The notes under the pieces were generated by a model. That model was not told the DNA's origin. It made no database searches and worked only from the letters and a program-made list of their open reading frames with translations. From the NCBI GenBank assembly GCA_949775045.1, contig OX459103.1:9730842-9794841 (forward strand): a DNA stretch of 64,000 nucleotides, in the 5' to 3' direction. Both the position numbers and the translations under genes were made by a program. This document shows positions 36,708 to 48,523 of the stretch, one piece after another (the first letter of the stretch is position 1; each line of letters starts with the position of its first letter). This DNA comes from Metridium senile (Eukaryota > Cnidaria > Anthozoa > Actiniaria > Metridiidae).

Positions 36708-36990
36708 TACACCTATTTCAAAATTCACAGCCGAAATTACACAATCAACACTCTGGTCGGTAACATACATAATTTGTTAATTTATTAGAAATTGTTATTT
36801 CAAGCGGAAATATTTGTTATATCGCACTGCAATAAATGGTTATCCATGCAATGTCCATACGACACAAAAACGTATACATCTAAAATATTCTGTAAATAAA
36901 TGGATTAGCGGAGAAGATATGCCAACATTATTTGCAGGCTTCAGAGTGTGGCCTGTAGCTTATATTTTGACTGTAGCAATTGTTTTGTGC
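36708..36990. mobile_element. Partial MITE of the TACACCTATTTCAA family
   Basis: The left end TACACCTATTTCAAAATT and internal TTTGCAGGCTTCAGAGTGTGG match the complete element at 40542-40834; the right terminus is degraded. Confidence 0.55.
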
Positions 36991-37232
36991 AGGATGTAGT
37001 TTCCTTTAAAATTGAAGCTGCGCAAATTCTTTTTCTCGCTTTGAACGAAATTACTTTCAGAATTTCTCAAATTGTGCTTGAAATGTTTTGGTCAGGGAAT
37101 TCGGAACCAACCGCCATTTGTAGAAAAATGAAAACAGAGTACATAATGTTATAAGCTAGTCAATGGCTCATTTCTCTAGCTAGCCAGTATCGAACAGGAA
37201 ATTTGTAATTAAAGTCCGAGTAACCGATGAAA

Positions 37233-37470
37233 TCACAGGGAGCCCAAGCTCGTCACTTGTGATGTTTTACAGTAAATGTATGGAGTCGCAAAATATCCTT
37301 TTGCTGTGCCTCAAATATACAAAAATAAAGACTTTGTTTGATGTAGATAGTTGTGTATAACTGTTTTCTAGTCTGTGACCGAGTTGTAGCTCAATTAGAG
37401 CGATTCTGACGAAAATACCCCATACATTTACTGTAAAACATCACAAATGACGAGCTTGGGCTCCCTGTGA
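37233..37470. mobile_element. 238-bp foldback MITE
   Basis: Arms of about 55 bp start TCACAGGGAGCCCAAGCTCG. The terminal core GCCCAAGCTC is shared with the element at 41551-41864. Confidence 0.8.
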
Positions 37471-37960
37471 TATGAAATAGGGCGGAGAAATCTTATCAAT
37501 AAGAAATCATGTTCAAAGAAGCCACACAATCTGCCAACAGACGTAAAGTTCCTTTTACATGGTATAAGCTACACCCTCCCCTCCCCCTCCGCTCCTCGGG
37601 GCCTGATACTCAGGTTATTTCTAGACACTATCAATATATCAAGAAGACCTTGTGTCAGCCTGTTCCGGTACTTGAGATAGAACAACTTCCGATCACATAC
37701 TGCTAACTACTACACGTCCGTACACGATTGATACGTCCGAGTATTTTACCATAAAAAAGCAACACGTGAGTTTTGTGTGATATGAAGAGTAAAAAGAAAA
37801 AAGAAACAGAAAAAGGGAAGACGGGGGGAAATGCCAGGACAAATTGAGATAAGGCCAGGGTAAAGGACAGAAAAAATCGCGCAAAAATAAATATAAACGT
37901 CACAATCTTAAAATATCAAGAAACAAGTGTCCTATATTAATAGTCCTTTTAACAGTTCTG

Positions 37961-38086
37961 TTCAGTGACCACGAATAATAGTTTCAAGTCGAGGTTTGAG
38001 TTGAAGCGCATAGCAAAACTATAATTTAGTATTATGCGCAGCAACGCGAACTGCTCGACTTGGAACTATTATTCGTGGTCATTGAA
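37961..38086. mobile_element. 126-bp foldback MITE
   Basis: Arms TTCAGTGACCACGAATAATA and complement, about 33 bp. Confidence 0.75.
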
Positions 38087-38238
38087 GTCCTGTATTTCAA
38101 ATATGCACTAGCATTTATATATTACTATTTATGTTATACACAGCTTCAGTGTAAATAAGTTTCAATCATTCTGAATTGTGTATCTCAAATAAAATTATCA
38201 TTATTAAATATTTTTAGAACACAATTCTGCTCACATGT

Positions 38239-38404
38239 TGATTTTTGCGAAGGGAGGTAAACCCCGGAGTGAACACCTCGTCAAGTGGCATAAGAGAGAA
38301 CAACACATCAAACAAACTTTGTTCACGTCACTGCCCGAGCCGACAATCAAACCCAGATCACTGTGGTGAAAGGCCAGCGCTCTCACCACTAGACAACCCA
38401 TGCA
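38239..38404 (-). mobile_element. tRNA-derived SINE-like sequence
   Basis: On the minus strand the head reads TAGTGGTGAGAGCGCTGG (box A-like, 38374-38391) and, 20 bases later, GGTTTGATTGT (box B-like, 38343-38353), followed by a unique body. The arrangement is that of a tRNA-derived SINE; box B deviates from GGTTCGATTCC. Confidence 0.5.
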
Positions 38405-38409
38405 ACCCG

Positions 38410-39284
38410 AGACTGACTTAAAATAGCGAGAAATGATACGAAAAAAGCAAGAAGGATATTGTGAAAAGTACATGCTAATTAGTACTAATAAATTATAAAG
38501 TTATATTGAATATGTTTACTTGGGCATACAGTTTGATAATGAATAGAAATGCGAGAAGGCTTATCATTTTCTATTTCTTTGAATATTTCGGCCTTTATCC
38601 AAAGGCCATCTACAGCAAAGTGAACTGAATATGAATCTAAATTAGTTTAAGAGGCTCAAGGGAATCGATTGTCCTTGTTCATTCAAACTAGGCTTTTGTT
38701 CTTTTATAAATAGTGCTTCTGATGTTTTTCATTTTCTGTTATGTCTAAAGTTAGACGCGAGAATACTCGAGTGTTCGATGTTTATGGTATCGTGTCCTGT
38801 TTCAATGCTATGTTTAGTGAAAGATGATTTCTTGTCTTTTCCACTATGTGCTGCTATGCGTTCCTCTCTGTTTCCCCATATATTCCTTTCAAAACTAAAC
38901 AAGCTAGAGTTAGCTATGGGGAGTAAATATCGCTGTATGTATATATCAGTTTATTTTTAAAAAATGAATGAGATCCACAATGCCCTTAGGTCTTGGAATG
39001 CACTATTCAATATTCAAAGTTTTTTGAAATAGCTGTACACCTATTTCAATAAATTGTCCTCACATCTAGCAGAGCCTACAGTCAACAGGTTCATCCGAGC
39101 CTGTAAAGAATGTCGGTATATTATTTTCTTGCTATCAATTTATTCATAGAATATACATTTTGGTTGTATGTGTTTATGACTTATTATCAGGCTGTGTCAT
39201 TGGTAGAAGCTAGTCGAACGTAATATCTCGAAAACAAATCGTGCAATAAAAGAATTAACTACGGGTAAATTGCTTTTAGGGTGA
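38410..39284. other. Intergenic, no gene seen
   Basis: A TACACCTATTTCAA MITE end is visible at 39032-39045. No coding signal. Confidence 0.4.
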
Positions 39285-39590
39285 GATGGATGGACAGCAG
39301 GAAAAGAGGCACTCGGGCTTCCTGTGGTGATGATATCTTTTTATTTTTTACCGACATCCCTTGCAGGCTTGGGCTGTTGGACAGCGGTAAAAGAGACACA
39401 TGGGCTTCCTGTTGTAATTTTATTTTTTTCGTGAGCGTTTGTTTTCTTTCAGCGTGCAAATACTTGCTGGAAAAGAGGCAATCGGGCTTCCTGTGGTGAT
39501 GATATTTTTTACCGACATCACTTGCAGGCTTGGGCTTTTGGACAACATGAAAAGAGACAATTGAGCTCCCTGTAGTAATATTATTATTGC
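39285..39590. repeat. Degenerate tandem repeat, four half-units
   Basis: GGCTTCCTGTGGTGATGATAT-type blocks alternate with CCGACATCCCTTGCAGGCTT and TGGACAGC..AAAAGAGAC. Minus-strand frames across it (39259-39606) reflect the repeat. Confidence 0.7.
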
Positions 39591-39919
39591 TACAATGTTT
39601 ATACACTAAACTACACTAGCCCGTAAGAAGAAAATTCCGGATGCAATGCAGGCTATTAACTACACAAGCTCACACTCCACACTCGTCATGGCTGTCATGA
39701 TCATGCGGATATTTTCGATGTCAGTTTGTTATTCTAAATTGTTTATGCGTTTGTGGTTTTCAGCTACTTGCAATTGCGGGTTTCGAAAAGCGCTGACGTC
39801 ATCTGTTGCAGTTTTGCAAGCAACTGTTGTTGTTTTATAGATATATACTTTTTTCAAGTCAAATTATTATTAGATTATTTTCAGAGAAATATTTGTTACG
39901 TTTCATCGTATACTAGAGC

Positions 39920-40015
39920 GGTCTAGAGGGAAAACACTAGAACCATGAAATAAAAACAAAATAGTTACTATTACACACTAACTATTTGATTTTGTTTCTA
40001 GTGTTTTCGCTCTAC
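39920..40015. mobile_element. 96-bp foldback element
   Basis: GAGGGAAAACACTAGAA pairs with TTCTAGTGTTTTCGCTC. Confidence 0.65.
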
Positions 40016-40123
40016 TGCAACAACTTGTGTATATTCATAAGGGACCATTCATTATTTATGTCGGGGGTGGGCTGGTAAGAAGAAGGGTACGAGGCAAGAC
40101 AAGTTCAGAACACTCGAAGAGGT

Positions 40124-40146
40124 GGGGGGGGGGGGGGGGGGGGGGG
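40124..40146. repeat. Poly-G run
   Basis: About 23 G. The neighbouring open frames (40027-40502) are not supported. Confidence 0.95.
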
Positions 40147-40541
40147 ATGAAAATATGCATACCGATCAGTGCAAGGCTAATTACATCAATAAGGGTCATT
40201 ACATTTTTCTTTTATTTGTGGGGAGGGGGGTCAAAAGTTTGTTTGACCTTTATGAAGAAGCCCACCCCCATCATGTATACATTTGGTCTGCGCATGCGTG
40301 TATTTTTATGCTCAAAATCATTTGCATATCTTTCTTTGTCGAGTATAAAGATTTTACGTTGACATGGAACATTTGGCCGGTTTGGAATCTAATCCTGAAA
40401 GGCATAAAAAGTCTACCTTCCAGTGATGTGCTGTGGATAATTATTTCAATCGAATGTACTACAGATGGAAAAATATCACGCGTCAAAGTCGATGCAAAGT
40501 AGCAAGAAGGACCCTAACACAAAAACTTACAATGAAACGTA

Positions 40542-40834
40542 TACACCTATTTCAATAATCGTTGTCGCAAACAAAGCCACAGTCCACACTCTGAAGCCTG
40601 CAAAGGATTCTCTTTTTATCGATTTATTCATTGCTAGCGCTATTTTGGTTGTACGTGTTTGTGTTATATGATCATAACAAGTTGTTGTTGTGGTAGATTT
40701 AACTGAATATAAATACATCTTTAAAAAACGTGCAATGAATCACAAATTAAGTCCATGTAACCGACATCCTTTGCAGGCTATATATAGTGTGGACTGTAGC
40801 TTCGGCTACGACAACGATTTTTGAAATAGGTGTA
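40542..40834. mobile_element. 293-bp MITE, TACACCTATTTCAA ends, TA duplication
   Basis: Complete element flanked by TA (40540-40541, 40835-40836) with arms of about 75 bp including GCCTGCAAAGGAT. Ends or fragments of the same family occur at 21222, 36708, 39032 and 59020. Confidence 0.8.
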
Positions 40835-41550
40835 TATATTCTATCAATATATCCATACAAGAAACGAAACGAAATACAGTTCTGCATAGTACATTAAATT
40901 ATCACTATTTTGTACTATTTTGTACTATTTTGTACTATTTGTGTTCCATGCACTGATAGAAACTTTGCACTTTCAAACTAATATCAAATGATTAATCTGT
41001 TTTGGCGCGAAACCTTTTACCATGTTCATAAATATTTTTAGGCAAGCATAATGTACGATAAACAATAGCTATACGAATGAACGAATGTTTGTTATCCATC
41101 GACTTTATTAATTTTGTTCGCAAAGGTTTATAACTATGGGCTAATCTAGCGAAACAGCTCAAATATACATGCTTAAATATAGAATATTTTGAAAATGTTA
41201 TTTATGTCTTTTGGACAGTGCAAATATCCACGCATAACTATATAATTAACTTATTGTATGCGCTTATGATCTCTATAAGGATAAACAAAACAATAGGCCA
41301 TTTTACTGTTCTCGGGATTCGACCTAAGCCTCGTATATTAATTATTTAGAATGTTGAACACAATCCCTGGTAATGTATATTAAACGAAATTATACATCCG
41401 CATACCATTGAAATGATTTCCCACAAGCAAGCTGCAGTCAAATTATACATTACAATCTATCAAGGCTGAAGAAGAACTAACTATACATGTACATGCAGTA
41501 TAGTATATATACACCTCAATGTACACATTGGACTTCATAAGCATTCTCTC

Positions 41551-41864
41551 CACAGGCAGCACAAGCTCATTAATACAGTGTTTATTGCATTTTAACGGCC
41601 ATAATTCGAATTCTCTAAATTTGAGTTTTAATGAATAAAAATGTCTCGCTGATAACTTGTTGTGTCTCTTATTACTTGGCCGAGTAAAACATTAAATAGT
41701 CCAGTGAAACTGTTTCCAAATGGCTTCAAACTCGGCCAATTAATAAAAGACACAACAAGTTATTTTTATTCATAAAAACTCAAATTTAGAGAATTCGAAT
41801 GATTACAGTATGACCGTTAAAATGCATATATAAACACTGTATTAATGAGCTTGGGCTGCCTGTG
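41551..41864. mobile_element. 314-bp MITE with ~120-bp inverted arms
   Basis: CACAGGCAGCACAAGCTCAT at the left pairs with the inverse at the right. Arms extend through AATTCGAATTCTCTAAATTT. Arm B lacks it at the matching place. Confidence 0.85.
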
Positions 41865-41878
41865 TTCTCCAGCTCTTA

Positions 41879-42576
41879 GGGCCTGTTTACATGGAGATAG
41901 GGTGACCCTAGGGGTAGGGTGACCCTAGGGGTAGAGCCAATAGATAGCCCTCATTTACATGCAAAGAGACGAGGTAGGGTGACCCTAGGGGTAGGGTTAG
42001 CGTCTCAGATAAATAAACAACAAAATGGCGGTTAAACGTTCTATTTTTGCTGTAAACTCTATATTCTTGTCGTTAGTATCCTTGGCTGTGGGTTTTCAAT
42101 GCTGTGGCTTCTTATTATCAATGTTTATAGCTCAAACGACATCCCCAAGAGCGAATTATATATCAAGCTGCCAACCAGTACAGTATTGCGTAAGCGAGAG
42201 TACGTGTTTGACTACTTTGAGCGATATTTGTGATGTTTGGAGCGTTCGTTGTCACAGGATCTCTTACATTTTATTATTTTCCATTAGTTTTATCACTCTG
42301 ATGCTCATTTATAACGATTGCTTTTAACTGGAATCTTCGTAAATACTCGCCAGAATGACATAGCCCTCCCCCTAGGGTCACCCTACCTTGAGCGTTTACA
42401 TGCAAAAAGCTGGCCCTCCTAGGAGGGTCACCCTACCTAGCTGATAGGGTAACCCTACCCCTAGGGTCACCCTACCTGACATGTAAACACAACCACGGAA
42501 TACAATAGAGTAGGGTGGCCCTAGGGATAGGGTGACTCTCCTAGGAGGGTGACCCTAGCTCCATGTGAACAGGCCC
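41879..42576. mobile_element. 698-bp PIF/Harbinger-type element
   Basis: Ends GGGCCTGTTTACATGGAG / CTCCATGTGAACAGGCCC with TTA on both sides (41876-41878, 42577-42579). Subterminal arrays of TAGGGTGACCCTAGGGG occur in both orientations. Absent from arm B. No DDE transposase. Confidence 0.85.
42025..42327 (+). CDS. Hypothetical small frame inside the Harbinger element
   Basis: A 100-codon frame starting MAVKRSIFAVNSIFLSL, placed exactly between the two subterminal arrays. Hydrophobic N terminus, seven cysteines, and a second hydrophobic stretch near the C terminus. No resemblance to Harbinger transposase or MADF/Myb proteins. It may be a captured fragment or chance. Confidence 0.2.
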   Translation: MAVKRSIFAVNSIFLSLVSLAVGFQCCGFLLSMFIAQTTSPRANYISSCQPVQYCVSESTCLTTLSDICDVWSVRCHRISYILLFSISFITLMLIYNDCF

Positions 42577-42994
42577 TTACATATAAAAGAAGGAATTATC
42601 CTTTGTGTAATCTCCGTTATGCCCCATCCCCGCGTTGTTTTGGCTAGTAAATATGGCGCTAATCTTTAGTTCTGTACCATGTACCAAAGAGAGTGATTAT
42701 ATTTACAAGTTGGCAAAGTTCAAGTTAGGAGTTCAAAAAACAAAAGATCGACTATCTCTTCCCAGGAATAGAGCAAATACAATTCAGTTAAACCATGAAA
42801 TGCAGTCTTAGAAAGTACTAACAAATAGTGACTATTTTGTCACTATCGCTCAACCAGAACATCTTGAGATAAAAGAGTAATGTACAAGAAACCTCATTAT
42901 CCTTTGTTTTATATATTAGTTATTCTGCATGCATGGGTTAATAGTTACTGAATTATGGATATGCAAATCACGTAGTCATTGAGCGGCTGTTAAA

Positions 42995-43090
42995 AAAAGA
43001 CGCAGTTCAGCGGCTCGTTCAGACTTAATCTGGTCAGAAGCGAAGTGCAATCAACACAGAAAGAAGCTCACTTGAGAAGAAATTTCACTG
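42995..43090 (+). other. Peptide gene A, 5'UTR exon (start approximate)
   Basis: CTCGTTCAGACTTAATCTGG to TTTCACTG ends at a GTAAGATTTT donor at 43091. It is the inverted match of the 5'UTR exon of gene B (54275-54345), so homology supports it. The TATA position reads TTAAAAAAAG here against TATAAAAAGG in gene B. Intron 43091-44028. Confidence 0.6.
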
Positions 43091-44035
43091 GTAAGATTTT
43101 GTCGTTACACTACAATCATACTAAGAATTGTTCAGCCATTTTCTAACGTGCACAAGTACTTCTACTTTTAAGACGTATTCAGGTTTCGGTGTTACCGAAA
43201 CACTTAATTACTTAAAATACATTGCGCGCCAAATAATCGATATATAGGCGCCATTTTGATTGCCATGTAAAATGGTGGATTTTTAGGTTTGCGAAGTGAA
43301 TTCATTTCCATCAGCCTTTGAATTACTGCAAGCCTAGTTCGGAAAAAGTTTGATACGTTATTGTTGTACATAATTTGAATACCGATGGTCGCTACTCACG
43401 ATCTGCCGGTCTCCAAAAACTCGAGATTTTTTGAAGAGAATGTTTCTAAAACATTCAATCTACTTACTTTGGAATAAACGGCATACATGTTTTTAAGACC
43501 ATTTTTAGTAAATAGCTAATATCTAAAGAACTAAAAGGAAAACAAAGAAACACAGGCACTTTTTGAAACTTGAGCATTGTTGGAGTCTACAGGGGCTGGT
43601 CTACATGCAAAAGTTCGTTATAATTGTTGGAAAAGCGCGCGTACTTAATTTTTTGAATTTTGTGTTTTTATCAAAAGTTACTGCCCAGAAAATAGTATCC
43701 CATGTATCCTTAATCATGAATGTATTGTCAACATTACTGTATTTAACTGTAATTTATGATTATGAAATTCAGCTTTCGTAGGCTATTATCAAATAGGCTA
43801 TATTTCGTAGTTATTATCAGTAAACTATCTTTTTATTCATAAAATCTACAGATTGTTTCGGCACGCATGTCTCAAGCTCACTATAACATTCCGGGCTAAC
43901 ATTGCTTACTGGAACTAAGTTTTACAGTCATCAAAACACGAAACATTCTTGGTTATATTGCATTGATATTCTATAATAAAATTGTCTTAATCTTATAATA
44001 ATTTATATATCTTCTGGTTTATCCACAGTGACATT

Positions 44036-44296
44036 ATGAAGCGCTGTGCCATCGTTGTCCTCGTCGCCCTCGTTATTGTCAGTTTGGTAGAAGCACGAAG
44101 CAGGTTTCAAGATGGCCGTTCACAGTTCGATGACATGCTGCTGATGAAAAGGGAATGCGTGAGGCCTATGGGCAAATGTAAATCGGATATTGAATGCTGT
44201 GGCCAGACAAATTGGGACGGAAAGAAACTTATTTGTATAAAATTCTGCTACGGTGGAAGTTGCAGTGACGATCACGCGTGCATGTACAATTATTAA
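44036..44296 (+). CDS. Secreted eight-cysteine (knottin-like) peptide precursor A
   Basis: An 86-aa precursor. Residues 1-20 form a signal peptide (hydrophobic core [16 protein letters not shown]). A short propeptide follows (RSRFQDGRSQFDDMLLMKR) ending in a dibasic KR site. The predicted mature peptide is about 47 aa with cysteine spacing C-x6-C-x5-CC-x11-C-x3-C-x4-C-x5-C. The coding exon begins just before the ATG at acceptor TATCCACAG (44026-44028), and the 5'UTR lies in a separate exon. Signal, KR-terminated propeptide and dense cysteine framework are the layout of sea anemone venom-type or neuropeptide-like ICK precursors. Target and activity cannot be read from sequence, and an innate-defence or signalling role is possible. 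AATAAA at 44589 may end the mRNA. Confidence 0.85.
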   Translation: MKRCAIVVLVALVIVSLVEARSRFQDGRSQFDDMLLMKRECVRPMGKCKSDIECCGQTNWDGKKLICIKFCYGGSCSDDHACMYNY

Positions 44297-44884
44297 ATGA
44301 TTTAAACACACCTTGTAATATTATAACTGAACAAATCTTTTTCACTTATTAATTCCTTAAGATATCTCAGACGCACATTATAGACGTCTGTTATTTTCTG
44401 ATTTTTTTGGTCGTTAATCTCACGGTTTTTGATGCTATATACCGTGAAATTTACTCCTTAGAAAGTCAAGGATACCATCTGAACTGATACCATCTGAACT
44501 ATCTAAAGTCTCGTACATTTAATAGTTGTTTGACTTGACTTATTTACCCCCACCTTGGAGTTGTAATATGTCACCCTTTATTGGCATGAATAAATTGAGG
44601 TATTTCGCCAAATATTGTTGAAATATGAATTAATTTAAAATACATATAAATAGAGCAACACAAAATACGCTATAATCTAATCAATAAGCTGTATAATTGA
44701 ATTTTTTTTAATTAAGTTTGACGCGAAATTATAAACATTCATCATTATAGTTTAGGCAAACCGTAGTAAGCCATCATAAAAAGCCATCATGAAATGATTT
44801 TTCATAAGCTACACTCAAATTATACATTGCACTCTATCAAAGGCAGACTGAAGTAGAACTGACTATACATGCAGTTTATAAAAT

Positions 44885-47800
44885 AGGCCTGCCCCCGGAC
44901 CTTAAATCGCGCTAAATCGCCTTAAAACGCGCTAAATCGCCTTAAAACACCTAAAATCGCTTAAAAACATTGCGACCCATTTTCATTATATTGGTATATA
45001 TACCTGATTGCAGTATATGCACACCTTGTAGTAACACTAAGGTCAATTATCTAAAAAGATGCAAACTCAAAACACTGCAATGAATTATGAGTAGGTTTTT
45101 GAGGCCATGTACTACTGTATTTATTTATTTGGAACTTGAGCTTTTGTTGGACGACGACATCATCAGAAGATAGATCCAAATAAATAAATACAGTATAGTA
45201 CATGGCCTCAAACCTACTCTCATAATACCTTACAAAATGCTTCTGAAGGACAACTTTAATATTCTGCAATGAATGTTCTTATCCTTCTAAACACACGTAA
45301 ATATAAAAAAAATCATAAAAAGATACACCGAATAATAAGGTATTGGGATAATTATATATATATATATAAACCACAACCTTTCTGAAATTGAGAATATGTA
45401 GTATAAAAGAAATTATACATGCATACCATCAAGTACAGAATGATTGTGGTACACATTTATACAATCAAATATAAATGAGATGCAAAACTCAAAATACTAG
45501 TTTATTTGGATGTTAATTAAATTAGATTTTTGTATAAATATGTGCTCTTATCCTTCTGCAATAGGATGTAATCATACATATATACAGTATATATACAATA
45601 TATAACTATTCCAGAAAGCGTTTGACTTATGAATACTGAATAGTACATTCCATGCAAGACCAAAATGCATTGTGCAGTTTATGCTATTATGTCAGTACAG
45701 TGTATTAGAGTTATGTTTTGTATATTAGCTTCATATGAAATGCAAATCAATCTATATTTGCTACCTTTGAAACCAACAATGTATTTCAGTCTTGGAATGC
45801 ACAATTCAACATTTTTTGTGAAACTTCCACATGCAAATATACATAAAAGCACATTAAAAGTACTTAACAAAACTGCAAGAACATATTATTTATTTATAAC
45901 ATTTTAGAATATTTTGTGTTGGTCTATAACAAATATTTATCATCAATCTAGCGAAATATGAAAGAAAATTGAAAAGAAATTAATTAACATTTTATGTGGT
46001 TTTCACCGAACTATCTCGAAAACTTTACTAGTAAATAATCTTATTGTACAAATCGAATCAAGTGAATTCTACTTACGTGAGCAGCATGCAGTCACACATT
46101 AATATGGTCAGTCACACAGTAAAAGGTCACCATTAAGCCATTGTAAGTTAATATCATTTGTTCAGCTTTACTTGTGCAAATAGGTTGTCTCCGTATTTTA
46201 CATAAACGAGTGGAAAACACATGCAAATATAAAACACTTCAACTATCTTTATAGCTTGCTGTTCGCCATTTTAAATTGGTTTTGTGAGCCTGCGATAACA
46301 CCGCACAGGTGTTTCTCCGTTGTGATGGGGGAGTGGATGGAGGAGTGTCCAATTACTGGTCAATTTCATAAGACTTTCTGTCAAATCTGAACGGTAATAT
46401 ACATCGACTCACTGAGTGAACTCTTAATTTGTAATACGAAGCTCAGAAATGGCCAACGAGGCTAATCGGTATCGGCTAATCGATACTTCGTCAAAGGGTT
46501 GAAAAAATCGTCCAAGAAAAAGTTCTCATTGAGGGAGTCATAGCCGATAATATTATGACAGCACAGTAACACATGTCAGATAGGTCACATGTCAGGACTT
46601 AGCGTGAGAGACTGGGACAAATCAAAATGGCGGAATACTCGAACATAGTTTTATTTTGAGCTTCTGTCATCTCCTGTAAAGGTACTTACAAGAGATCATC
46701 TTGTAAATAAGATCAAAACCAGGAAACAAGAAGGAAAAAAGACTTGCCACCTGCCACAGACATCACCTTCGAATAGTGGAACGTGTCCAAGTATGCATCA
46801 AGTAAAGAAGTGGTTTAATTGCTGTAATTAATATCAGCCAGAAGAAGTATTTGAAGTGAGCATAAGAAAAAAACACTTGCTTTTGGATCAAGGTATGGTT
46901 TGGGGGTATTTTGCTGTCTATACGATCTGGAGAACGTCAAATAGGATGGGTTCCTGAGAAAGATCCGAAAATGCACGCTGAGATTATTTATACATAAAAG
47001 ATTAATTTATGTATCAAAAACCAAGTTTTTCTGTAAGGATCATCAATGCGACAGGAAAAAACAATTTCAGAAACATTTACACTAACTAACATCAAGATAA
47101 GATGCGAATTGGACTTTAAATCTTCATCAGTGGTATGTAGAAATATTAGCTTTAATAATTTCGTTACTGTTCAGTCTCTGTTTTCAGAAACGTTTGTTTA
47201 ATCTGGAAAAACATCTACTACAAATAAAGATTAGATTCTTATTGTTTGAGGTTAGCAATATTATACAAATTCAAACAAATGTTTCTTATAGAAAATAGCC
47301 AGCAATCCTTAATGAAAGCACCTAGAACGTATATAATTATTTAATTTAAATATGTATATACAGAAAGATGTACAAAGGAAGTGTTGTTTAAAAGTTTTGA
47401 TGATAAAAATATTCAAAATAAAAAAGATATAAAAATAATTGTTTTGCAACTGGTTTCATAGTATTAAACTATGTTAAAATAATTGATAATCATTGTTTAA
47501 AAGTGCTTTAATTGTTACGCTATTTGCACTCTATTCTATTGTTTTAACTAGCATCAGATTGTACTATTTTGTATTTCATGGATATAATATTTGCACTCTA
47601 AATCAATTATGTAAATGAATCACAGGCATTCCTTATATTAATTTAAAACTGACCTTTTTTGAATACAATTTTTGATGTAAAGTTTAAACTGGCCTTTGCT
47701 TACTAGAAGTATTATATTTAAATGATATTTTGAACAATGATACCTTTATTTTCAAATTTCCTTAAATGAACTTAAAATGTTGTTCATTTTTACAAAAAAA

Positions 47801-48068
47801 AATTACTTAAACCACCAGAAAATGCATCTTCTTCACCATATATTTTCTTAAACATCCCTAAATCGCTGTAAATTGCTTAAAATTGCCTTATGACGCCTCT
47901 GATTTTCTTATATTTTGTCTTAAATCGTCTTAAATCGCCTTAAACCGCACTAAAACGCCTTAAAACTTCACTCAAAATTTGGCCATATTTTCTTAAATCG
48001 CATTAAATCGCCTTAAAACGCTTTAAACCGCATTAAATTACGGCGATTTAAGGTCCAGGGGCAGGCCT
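44885..48068. mobile_element. 3.2-kb DNA transposon, 6-bp target duplication TAAAAT
   Basis: Ends AGGCCTGCCCCCGGACCTTA / TAAGGTCCAGGGGCAGGCCT with TAAAAT directly repeated at 44879-44884 and 48069-48074. Both ends lead into arrays of TTAAATCGCC(TTAAA)-type repeats, longer on the right (47860-48055). No transposase frame is seen; the interior is AT-rich and includes a nested foldback (45087-45223). The related duplicon copy in arm B lacks the insertion. It shares its terminal plan with 59918-60439. Superfamily unknown to me; 6-bp duplications are known for IS3EU and Dada elements. Confidence 0.85.
45087..45223. mobile_element. Nested foldback MITE
   Basis: ATGAGTAGGTTTTTGAGGCC pairs with the inverse; arms about 48 bp including ACTGTATTTATTTATTTGGA. 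Lies inside the 3.2-kb element. Confidence 0.75.
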
Positions 48069-48523
48069 TAAAATGGTGAATCTTTGGTGAATAAAAACTT
48101 CTCAGTACAGCATCTACACCTTACTGCACACATTGGACTTCATAAGCATATATACTCTCTTTCATATAAAAGAAGGGATTATCCTTTGTGTAACTACAAC
48201 AATTAAAATAGTTTACCGACTGTCTAATGAACCCCCTTTATGCCCCAACCCCGCGTTGTTTTGGCTAGTAAATATCCGGCGCAAGTCTCTAGTTCTGTAC
48301 CTTGTACCACAGAGAGTGCTAGTCAGAGTACAAGACTTTAGTTGTATTTACAATTTGGCAAAGCTCAAAAAAACGAGTACTGATCTCTTCGGCAAAGTAT
48401 AATCCCAGTGGATTAGTTCACCGTGGAATGTTTACTGGAATATGGATGCAGATCACGCAGTTATAATGTTAAATTATCAAAAAATGTACTTTATATTGCA
48501 AACATTGCTTCTGCGCAATAGTT

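Larger units (their letters stand above)
40930..44610. repeat. Inverted segmental duplication, arm A (peptide gene A)
   Basis: Matches 53480-58480 in inverted orientation, including the peptide gene, its 5'UTR exon, and both flanks (e.g. GACTTCATAAGCAT, CGCGTTGTTTTGGCTAGTAA). Interrupted only in this arm by the elements at 41551-41864 and 41879-42576. Confidence 0.85.
44611..48470. repeat. Gene-less copy (C) of the peptide-gene 5' flank
   Basis: 44620-44884 plus 48069-48470 match the upstream part of arm A in direct orientation (GACTTCATAAGCAT, CGCGTTGTTTTGGCTAGTAA, AGTGGATTAGTTCACCGTGG). Homology ends around GCAGATCACGCAGTTAT, just short of where the TATA box and 5'UTR exon would be. The copy is split by the transposon at 44885-48068. 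Confidence 0.75.

Noticed and set aside
45665..45907. 80-codon plus frame in the 3.2-kb transposon as a transposase
   Set aside because: Too short and without a DDE/D or zinc-finger pattern; the element looks non-autonomous.
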